In this document: positions 16,611 to 23,178 of the stretch, one piece after another
Position numbering within the stretch: position 1 is the first letter of the stretch
Layout of the letters: each line of letters opens with the position of its first letter
From: DASWHD01 sp036393335
GTDB lineage: Bacteria; CG2-30-53-67; CG2-30-70-394
Direction of reading: 5' to 3'
Assembly: GCA_036393335.1 (NCBI GenBank)
Contig: DASWHD010000055.1
Coordinates: forward strand, 1 to 43,678
DNA length: 43,678 nt
Program-made: the position numbers and the translations under genes
The notes under the pieces: generated by a model
Databases searched by the model: none
What the model saw: only the letters and a program-made list of their open reading frames with translations
What the model was told of the DNA's origin: nothing

Positions 16611-17156
16611 TCACCCGTGCGACTGCTCGGTGAAGCCTGCGGTGGCGCGGTAGTTGGCCACGTAGCGCAGGTAGTTGGGGACGGTCCGGGCGATGCGGCG
16701 GCGCTCGTCGTCGGTGAGGGGGCGGACCGACTTGGCCGGGCGGCCCATGATGAGGGTGCCGGGCTCGTAAGTCTTGTCTGGCGGGAGCAGGGCGCCGGCG
16801 GCGACCAGGGCGCCCTCCGGGACCTCGGCGCCGTCGAGGACGATGGCGCCGATCCCCACCAGGGCGCCGCGGCGGACGGTGCAGCCGTGCAGCAGCACGC
16901 CGTGGGCGATGGAGACCTCGTCCTCGATGATCGTCGGGTGGGTGTCGTGGGTGACGTGGATCATGGCGTGGTCCTGGAGGTTCACCCGTGCCCCGATGCG
17001 GATGTAGTTGACGTCGCCGCGCACGGTGGCGCCGTACCACACCGACGAGTCCGCGCCGATCTCCACGTCGCCGGCCACCACCGCTGTGGGGGCGAGGAAG
17101 ACCGTCGGATGGAGACGCGGCCGGTGGTCCAGGTAGGGGAAGAGCTGCGCTGCCAC
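16611..17156 (-). CDS. Gamma-carbonic-anhydrase-like hexapeptide-repeat protein
   Basis: A 181-residue left-handed beta-helix protein of the YrdA/PaaY/gamma-CA group. Start is GTG 17156 (V/M-AAQLFPYLDHRP). No ATG fits. Hexapeptide turns run from about 25 to 130 (AVVAGDVEIGADSSVW, VRGDVNYIRIG). The three zinc histidines expected in the family are at 67, 85 and 90 (MIHVTHDTHP, IAHGVLLHGC). The C-terminal helix is about 145-178. Whether it hydrates CO2 or has another role cannot be told from sequence. Convergent with rnhA and divergent from the tolC-like gene. Confidence 0.88.
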   Translation of the reverse strand: MAAQLFPYLDHRPRLHPTVFLAPTAVVAGDVEIGADSSVWYGATVRGDVNYIRIGARVNLQDHAMIHVTHDTHPTIIEDEVSIAHGVLLHGCTVRRGALVGIGAIVLDGAEVPEGALVAAGALLPPDKTYEPGTLIMGRPAKSVRPLTDDERRRIARTVPNYLRYVANYRATAGFTEQSHG

Positions 17157-17257
17157 CCGCCCAGCATAGAAAGGGGGCGCCGTCTGGGGCAATTGGCGGT
17201 GACGATCCCTGATCGTCGGCGCGAATTTCTCCGCTGCGGGAACACAGTCCTCTCCGA

Positions 17258-17350
17258 TTCCTGCCTTCCTGCTTTCCTTAGCGGAAAAGGGTGAATCGCC
17301 GCCTTCCGCTGCGTTTCCTGGTTTCCTGGTTTCCTGGGTTCCCGCGTTCC
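17258..17350 (+). repeat. TTTCCTGG-type repeat cluster, copy 2
   Basis: The spacer between the carbonic-anhydrase-like gene and the tolC-like gene has ATTCCTGCCTTCCTGCTTTC at 17260, then three TTTCCTGG iterations. These run into the 30-base unit 17321-17350 shared with 37-66. The cluster looks like a slipped-strand expansion of a short pyrimidine motif. The remaining bases to 17440 hold no gene I can support. Confidence 0.6.
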
Positions 17351-17440
17351 ACAGGCCGCTCCCGGTTAGAGCCCAGGGGGGAAGCGTTCGTGCGGTTCCC
17401 CGCTTGCGGCCGGCGGGCATCTACGGGAACCTGTGCGGCG

Positions 17441-18958
17441 ATGCGCAGGTTCCTGAAACGTCCGATCGTGGGTCTCCTCGTCGCGGCCGCCGGCACGGTG
17501 GTCGCTGCACCGGCAGTCGCCGCGCCGGTCGAGCAGGAGGTGAGTCTGGACCAGGCGGTGGAATGGGCCGTGGGGCGCAATCTGGGGGTGGCCCTGGCGC
17601 GCCTCGAGGTGCCGATCGTCGCGGCGGGGATCGACGCGGCGGAGGGGGAGTTCGATCCCACGTTCACCGCGGGTACCGCCTTCGATCACGAAGAGACCCC
17701 CACCACATCGGCGCGGTTCTTCGGCTCCACCAGCGAGTCGGTGGAGCTCCAGGCCGGGCTCGCGAAGCGCTTCGCCCTGGGCACCGAGACCAGCCTGGCA
17801 TTGACCGGCGGGCGCACCCGGGACAATTCGCCGATCACCGACACCGAGTTCAATCCGCGCTACGACGCCGACCTTACCCTGAGCGTGGAGCAGCCCCTCC
17901 TGCGGGACGCGGGACCCGGCGTCAACCTCGCCACCGTACGCCTGGCACGGGTCGCCTCGGAGGTGGAGGGGCTGCGCCTGAGGGGGGCGATGGAAGACGT
18001 GGTCTTGGCGACGGAGGAGGCGTACTGGGATCTGGTACGGCGCGTGGAGGCCCTCAAGGTGGCCCAGACCGCGCTGCATCTGGCGGAGGACCTGGAGGCC
18101 AACATCCGCGAGCGGGTCCGGGTGGGCAACCTCCCGCCCCTGGAGAGCCTCGCCGCAGAGGCCGACGTGGCCCAACGTTTCGAAGGGGTGTTGCTCGCCC
18201 AGCAGGCGGTGGAGGATGGCCGCGACACCCTCCTGCGGGTGACCGGCGTCGCCGAGGTGGATGCCGCGACCTGGGACCTGCGGCCGGTGCCCACCGCCCT
18301 GCCGTCCTTCAGCCCGGAGGCGCCGGCGCTGGCGCCCGCCCTGGAACGGGCGCGCGGCGGCCGGGCCGATCTGCGCATCGCCCACCTCGCCCTGCGCCAG
18401 CGGCGGATCGAGCTGCAGCGCGACGACAACCGCACCCTCCCCGATCTCCGCCTGGCGGGTAGTACGGCGGTCCGCGGGCTCAAGGGCGACCACGATGTGC
18501 AGGAACTGGGCGACCAGTTGAGTCAGGGCGACTTCCTCTCCTACCGCGTCGGCCTGAGCTTCACCTATCCCCTGGGGAATCGCACCGCCGAGGCCGCCGC
18601 CCGACAGTCCGGGCTGCGCCGCTTCCAGGCCCAGCTCAGCCTGCGGGACCTCGAGGTGTCCGCCACCCAGGCGGTGCGCGGCGCCGTGCGTGGCGTGGCG
18701 ACCCAAGCGCAGCGTATCGCCACCACCGCGAAGGCGGTCACCCTGGAGGAGGCCCGCCTGGCGGCAGAGGAGGAGAAGTTCCGGGTGGGGATTTCCACCA
18801 GTCACGACGTCCTGGAGGTTCAGGACGATCTCACCGCCGCCCGGCAGCGCCACATCGACGCCCAGGCGTCGTACCTGGCCTCCCTTTCCCGCCTGCACTA
18901 CGAGGAGGGGAGCCTCCTCGACCGGTACCGGATCGAAATCGAGGCGGGGTCGGAGTGA
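17441..18958 (+). CDS. TolC-family outer-membrane channel protein
   Basis: A 505-residue outer-membrane efflux protein. ATG 17441 is followed by a standard signal peptide (RRFLKRPIVGLLVAAAGTVV, cleavage near AVAA-PVE). Two OEP repeats follow. Each has a strand-rich region (GLAKRFALGTETSLALTGG; GLSFTYPLGNRTAEA) and long helices, and the first helical part holds EAYWDLVRRVEALKVAQTAL. These build the trimeric trans-periplasmic duct used by type I secretion or RND pumps. No inner-membrane pump or adaptor gene is adjacent. The downstream genes are tamB and a tamA/bamA-like gene, so the cluster has an outer-membrane theme. Its stop codon coincides with the first bases of a CRISPR-like repeat. Confidence 0.88.
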   Translation: MRRFLKRPIVGLLVAAAGTVVAAPAVAAPVEQEVSLDQAVEWAVGRNLGVALARLEVPIVAAGIDAAEGEFDPTFTAGTAFDHEETPTTSARFFGSTSESVELQAGLAKRFALGTETSLALTGGRTRDNSPITDTEFNPRYDADLTLSVEQPLLRDAGPGVNLATVRLARVASEVEGLRLRGAMEDVVLATEEAYWDLVRRVEALKVAQTALHLAEDLEANIRERVRVGNLPPLESLAAEADVAQRFEGVLLAQQAVEDGRDTLLRVTGVAEVDAATWDLRPVPTALPSFSPEAPALAPALERARGGRADLRIAHLALRQRRIELQRDDNRTLPDLRLAGSTAVRGLKGDHDVQELGDQLSQGDFLSYRVGLSFTYPLGNRTAEAAARQSGLRRFQAQLSLRDLEVSATQAVRGAVRGVATQAQRIATTAKAVTLEEARLAAEEEKFRVGISTSHDVLEVQDDLTAARQRHIDAQASYLASLSRLHYEEGSLLDRYRIEIEAGSE

Positions 18959-19045
18959 TGGTCCCCCGCGTGTGCGGGGCATCCGTTCTCGCGCGAGAAC
19001 GCGACGCTGGTGAGGATGATGGTCCCCGGCGTGCGCGGGGCATCC
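18956..19045 (+). CRISPR. Orphan two-repeat array, type I-E-like
   Basis: Two 29-base repeats, 18956-18984 and 19017-19045, agree at 27 of 29 positions and flank a 32-base spacer (18985-19016). The period is therefore exactly 61, the hallmark of type I-E arrays. The repeat has the type I-E look: TGATGGTCCCCG, a palindromic stem CCCCGGCG/CGCGGGG, and a GGGGCATCC end. The first three bases are the stop codon of the tolC-like gene. The spacer begins with a 16-base perfect palindrome (GTTCTCGCGCGAGAAC), unusual for an acquired spacer. No cas gene or leader is seen in the window. It may be the remnant end of an array or a pair of hairpin repeats. Confidence 0.5.
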
Positions 19046-19461
19046 AGGGTCGTCCCGGCGCGACACTAGACGGCGGCACATTTCGTGACGGTGGTCGCTG
19101 TCAGTTTTGTCAGGCTGGCACCTCCATTCCACGGCAATGGGAGGGGCAACGGTGTAGGGTGGCCTGTGGATAATGCGTGGACAAGGTCGATAAAGTGCGG
19201 TGATTGCACGATGTGAAAACTGTCCCGGCGTAACACCACTGTCACGTAGCCCAGACTACACCTTGAAAAATCAATACGTTATGTTTGTGTCAACGAGTTA
19301 GCGAAGAGATTTGAAGGAGATCTGCACCACCAGGACACTTTTCCACATCCATGGCTGCGATGTTCCGTCTGCTATCGTCGTTTCCACCCTTTCTGTCCCT
19401 CCCGCGGTGGTGTCTTTGCGAGCCACCCGCTGCCCTCCCGTAACTCGGTCGCCGGCCGGCG
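19046..19461. other. Gene-free spacer, A+T-richer, with DnaA-box-like words
   Basis: No supported gene. Positions about 19160-19330 are noticeably richer in A+T than the flanking genes. They contain a perfect DnaA-box word on the minus strand (TTATCCACA, 19165-19173), a near match beside it (TTGTCCACG, 19176-19184), and TTTTCCACA on the plus strand at 19339-19347. A promoter for tamB should also lie here, but I cannot point to clear -35 and -10 boxes. Confidence 0.45.
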
Positions 19462-22400
19462 ATGGCCAAGATCCTCCTGCGCCTCCTCTCCGCCCTCGGG
19501 GTCGTCCTGCTGGCGGTGGCCTACCTCCTATCGTGGGAGGAATTCACCGGGCTGTTCCGGGAGGAGATCACGGCGCGCATCGGCGCCCAGCTCGGGGTTA
19601 CGATCGACTTCGACTCGGTACGCCTCAACCTCCTGCGCCTGCGGGTACAGGCCGAGGGGGCGCGCCTGGCGCTGCCGGCGGTGGGTGAGGTCGCCGTGCG
19701 GCGCATCGACCTCGATGTCGCGCCGCGCCCCCTGATGCACGGCGACCTCCAGATCCGGCGCCTGCGGCTGGTCGAGCCGCGGGTAGCGGTGGCAGAGGTG
19801 CGTGCCGTGCCGGCGTGGTTCGCCGGTGCCGGCAGGGAGGGAGGCGGGCTGCCGGTAACGGTGGTCGAGGTCGAGGATGGCGCAATCACCCTGTTCGATT
19901 TCGCGGGGGCCAACGCCCTTCTGCTGGAAGGGGTCGACGTGGCCCTCCACGCCGGCGCGCCGCCCGCGCTCGACCTGGCGGGGACGATCGCGCGCGCCCA
20001 GGTGACCATCACCAACGTCGCCCTGCCCGTGGTGGAGGTGAGCCTCGACCTCGGCCTCACGGCCGGCCATCTCCTGGTGCGTGACCTGACAGTCGCGAGC
20101 CGCGGCAGCCGCTTACGCGGGGAGGGCGAGATCGTGCTCGCCGGCGCGCTGGCGGCGGTCCGCGGGGACTGGCGGCTGGCGGGAACAATCGACCTGGCGG
20201 AGCTGCGCCACCTGCCGGGCGAGCCCGATGACCTGCGCGGCACCTTGCACGTCAAGGCCGGCGGCACGGGGGCCGTGACCGCACCGACCGTGACCGCCCG
20301 TCTCGGCCTCTCCGACGCGGTGCGCGGTCCCCTCCGAGTCCAGTCCCTCGCCGCCAATGTGACGGGGAGCCGCGGAGCGTGGCACGTCACGGACGTCGAC
20401 GGCGTGGTCGCCGACGCCCGGGTCAAGGGGTCGGTCGACCTGCGCCTCCCCGCCGGTGAGGTCGATGCGGAGGTGCATCTTACCGACCTGCAGTGGGAGC
20501 GGTTCCGCGGCGAGTACCAGCGGTGGAGAGGCCATGAGCTCCCGGACCTGCCGTTCACCATCACCGCCAGCCTCGCTGGCGGGCTGCGCTACCGCAGAGC
20601 GACCGGCGTCACCTTCGACGGCGAGCTGGCCGGCGACATCGCCGGCCTCGGCCTGCCGGCGGAGGCGATCGCCGAGCGCCCGGGAGCGATCCTGAACCGA
20701 CTGCCGCCGGCCACGTTCCGGGTCGGCGTGACGCGCACCCCGGCCGGCGAGGTCCTGGTGCGCGACGGGATCGGCACCATCGTCGACGGCACGGCGCGGG
20801 TCTCCGGCCGTATCCTGCCCGGCGGCGAGATCGATCTCGCGGTGGCCCTGCTCAACGCCGACAGCCGCGCGCTGGCAGGGCTCCTCGGTATCGAGCTGAG
20901 CGGCCGCTCCTGGGCCGAGGGGCGGGTGTCCGGCACGGGTGCTGCGTGGCGCTTCGACGGCGACATCCACGGCACCGGGGTGTCGATCTACGGGGAGCAG
21001 ATGGCGCGGGTGGAGGGGTGTCTGCACCTGGACGCCCACGGGGCGCGTATGGCCGAGCTGAACGGCCTCCCGGCGGCGCCCTCCGCCGCGGGCCAGTGGG
21101 TGCATGGCGAGCTGGAGGCGGGACGAGACCGGTTCGAGCTGGCCCTGGCGGCCGACGATCTGCCGCTCGACGCGGTCCGCCATCTCGACCCATGGCCGTT
21201 CCTCACCGGCCGTGGCCGGGTGGAATTTGCGATCCACGGCCCGGCCCCCCTGCGCTTCACCATCGCGGGGAGGCTGTCGCAGGCGAGGGTCTGGGAGATC
21301 CCGCTGGAGCCCCTACACATCGCCCTGACGGTGGCGAATGACACGGTCACGTGGCGGGCCACCGCCGTGGACGGGGCCCTGACCGGGAGTGGCGAGGCGC
21401 ACCTCTCGGGGGCGCACCAGGTGCGTGGCGAGGGACGGTTTCAAGACCTGCCCCTGGCGCGTCTCAGCCACTTCCTGCCGCGGGTCCTAGCCGAGCGCGG
21501 GCCGGAGGGGGTGGCCAGCGGTCACTACCGGGTGAGCGGCGACCGGCCGCCCGAGGGGTTGGTGATCGAGGCCGCGGTGGACGGCGTCACGGTGTCGGCC
21601 GAGGGGCGGCGGCTCACCGCCGCCCGGACGCCGGTGGCCGTGGCGTGGCGTGCCATGGGGTTAGAGATCGAGGATCTGAGCCTCATGGGGGATGGCGTCA
21701 CCCTCGATCTCTCCGGCCGCGTGGGGGCCGGTGGAGATCTACAACTCGCGGTCCGTGGGGACGTCGCGGTGCACACGGTGGCGGAGCAGTTGCCTTGGCT
21801 CGGCGAGAGCGGCGGCAGCCTCTCCTTTTTCGCCGATGTCGCCGGGACCGCGGCGACCCCGGACCTCTCCGGCGGCGCCGTGGTCGACGGGCTGGAGGTC
21901 CCGTTACCGGGGCTCGGTCTGCGCCTTACCGACCTCAGTGGCGAGGCGGTCTTCTCCGGTGGCCAGGTCCTGATCGATCGGGTGCACAGCAACGTCGGTG
22001 GCGGCACCCTGACGGCGGAGGGGTTCGCGCGTCTCGACGGGGCGCGGATCACCCACCTGGTGCTCGACGGCCGGATCACCGACGTCACCGTCGAGCGGTT
22101 CGGGGCGCGGGCCTCCTTAAGCGGTGAGCTGCAGGTGCGCGGCAAGCCGGAGACCCCCATGATCAGCGGTGACCTGTTCGTGGGCGAGCTGCTCTACGAC
22201 CAGCCGATCAAGCCCGGCACCCTGGGGCGGGGGCTGCTGCCCCGGGGATCCCCGCCCGGGACCGGCGCCGCGGCCGGCGCCCGTCTCGACCTGCGGCTGC
22301 AGGCCCCGGAGACCATCCAGATCGACAACAATCTCCTCGATCTGCGCCTCGGGGGCGAGGTCAACCTCGTCGGTCCCGTGGCCGCCCCGGGCCTGCTCGG

Positions 22401-23082
22401 TACGCTGACCGGCAGCAACGGCACCTTCCATCTCCGCGATCGCGATCTGCGCCTGAACGCCGTGTCGGTGACCTTCATCGATCCGGAGGGCATCGCACCG
22501 ATCCTCGACGTGCAGGGGGAAACGGTGTTGCGCGGCCTCTACGCCACCGCGTTCCAGTCGGGCGAGAGGCCCGACCGGTTCGAGGCCGGCGGGGCGCGCA
22601 ACTACTATGTCACCTTCATGGTCAGCGGCCCCGCCGACGACCTGACTATCCGCGCCACTTCCAACCCGCCTCTGGAGGAGAACTTCCTCCTCGCCGCCCT
22701 GATGGGGGGCACCATCGGCGGCGAGGTGGGAGAGGCGGCCACCGACCGGATCCTGTCGCTGGTCACCGGTGGCCTGCGCAAGGGGCTCGGGGCGACGCCG
22801 GTGGCGAAGCTGGTGGAGGAGCCGATCGAGCGGCTCTTGACCTTCGACCGCATCGACATCGACCCGTTCGCGGTCTCGCGCAGCAACGTAGTGAGTCCCC
22901 GCCTCACCCTCGGCAAGGACCTGTCGGAGCGGCTCGCCCTGATCTACTCCACGAGCTTCATCGCCAACGAGGAGCCGCTGATCGAGCTTCAGTACCGCCT
23001 GTCGGACGCCTGGCAGCTCCTCGGCAACAAGAACGAGATCGGTTCCCTCGGCGCCGACCTGCGCTACCAGTTTCGCTTCTGA
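19462..23082 (+). CDS. tamB: TamB-type translocation and assembly module protein
   Basis: A 1206-residue AsmA/TamB-family protein that spans the periplasm as a hydrophobic beta-taco. It is thought to aid outer-membrane protein insertion and/or phospholipid transport. An N-terminal membrane anchor (about 6-24, LLRLLSALGVVLLAVAYLL) is followed by repeated strands through the body. The C-terminal DUF490 region is recognisable: GSNGTFHLRDRDLRL, then ISGDLFVGELLYD upstream, NPPLEENFLLAALMGG, and the final strands ending LGADLRYQFRF. It is about the size of E. coli TamB (1259). It precedes the tamA/bamA-like gene by about 100 bases, the reverse of the usual tamA-tamB order. Confidence 0.92.
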   Translation: MAKILLRLLSALGVVLLAVAYLLSWEEFTGLFREEITARIGAQLGVTIDFDSVRLNLLRLRVQAEGARLALPAVGEVAVRRIDLDVAPRPLMHGDLQIRRLRLVEPRVAVAEVRAVPAWFAGAGREGGGLPVTVVEVEDGAITLFDFAGANALLLEGVDVALHAGAPPALDLAGTIARAQVTITNVALPVVEVSLDLGLTAGHLLVRDLTVASRGSRLRGEGEIVLAGALAAVRGDWRLAGTIDLAELRHLPGEPDDLRGTLHVKAGGTGAVTAPTVTARLGLSDAVRGPLRVQSLAANVTGSRGAWHVTDVDGVVADARVKGSVDLRLPAGEVDAEVHLTDLQWERFRGEYQRWRGHELPDLPFTITASLAGGLRYRRATGVTFDGELAGDIAGLGLPAEAIAERPGAILNRLPPATFRVGVTRTPAGEVLVRDGIGTIVDGTARVSGRILPGGEIDLAVALLNADSRALAGLLGIELSGRSWAEGRVSGTGAAWRFDGDIHGTGVSIYGEQMARVEGCLHLDAHGARMAELNGLPAAPSAAGQWVHGELEAGRDRFELALAADDLPLDAVRHLDPWPFLTGRGRVEFAIHGPAPLRFTIAGRLSQARVWEIPLEPLHIALTVANDTVTWRATAVDGALTGSGEAHLSGAHQVRGEGRFQDLPLARLSHFLPRVLAERGPEGVASGHYRVSGDRPPEGLVIEAAVDGVTVSAEGRRLTAARTPVAVAWRAMGLEIEDLSLMGDGVTLDLSGRVGAGGDLQLAVRGDVAVHTVAEQLPWLGESGGSLSFFADVAGTAATPDLSGGAVVDGLEVPLPGLGLRLTDLSGEAVFSGGQVLIDRVHSNVGGGTLTAEGFARLDGARITHLVLDGRITDVTVERFGARASLSGELQVRGKPETPMISGDLFVGELLYDQPIKPGTLGRGLLPRGSPPGTGAAAGARLDLRLQAPETIQIDNNLLDLRLGGEVNLVGPVAAPGLLGTLTGSNGTFHLRDRDLRLNAVSVTFIDPEGIAPILDVQGETVLRGLYATAFQSGERPDRFEAGGARNYYVTFMVSGPADDLTIRATSNPPLEENFLLAALMGGTIGGEVGEAATDRILSLVTGGLRKGLGATPVAKLVEEPIERLLTFDRIDIDPFAVSRSNVVSPRLTLGKDLSERLALIYSTSFIANEEPLIELQYRLSDAWQLLGNKNEIGSLGADLRYQFRF

Positions 23083-23178
23083 ATCGGGACCGGGTCGATC
23101 GGGACCCCGACGCATCGGGGGGCTGTGTCCATCCGTGTGGATCTGTGGTCCTATTTTCCCCGCCCCCGAGCCTTCCTC

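Noticed and set aside
18956..19045. Reading the repeat pair as simple terminators of the tolC-like gene only
   Set aside because: There is no T-run, and the exact 61-base period with 29/32 dimensions fits CRISPR better. The hairpin option is kept as an alternative, not as the main call.
19160..19350. Chromosomal replication origin
   Set aside because: Only two to three DnaA-like words are present, with no 13-mer-type unwinding repeats and no dnaA, dnaN, gidA or rpmH neighbours. Evidence is insufficient for oriC.
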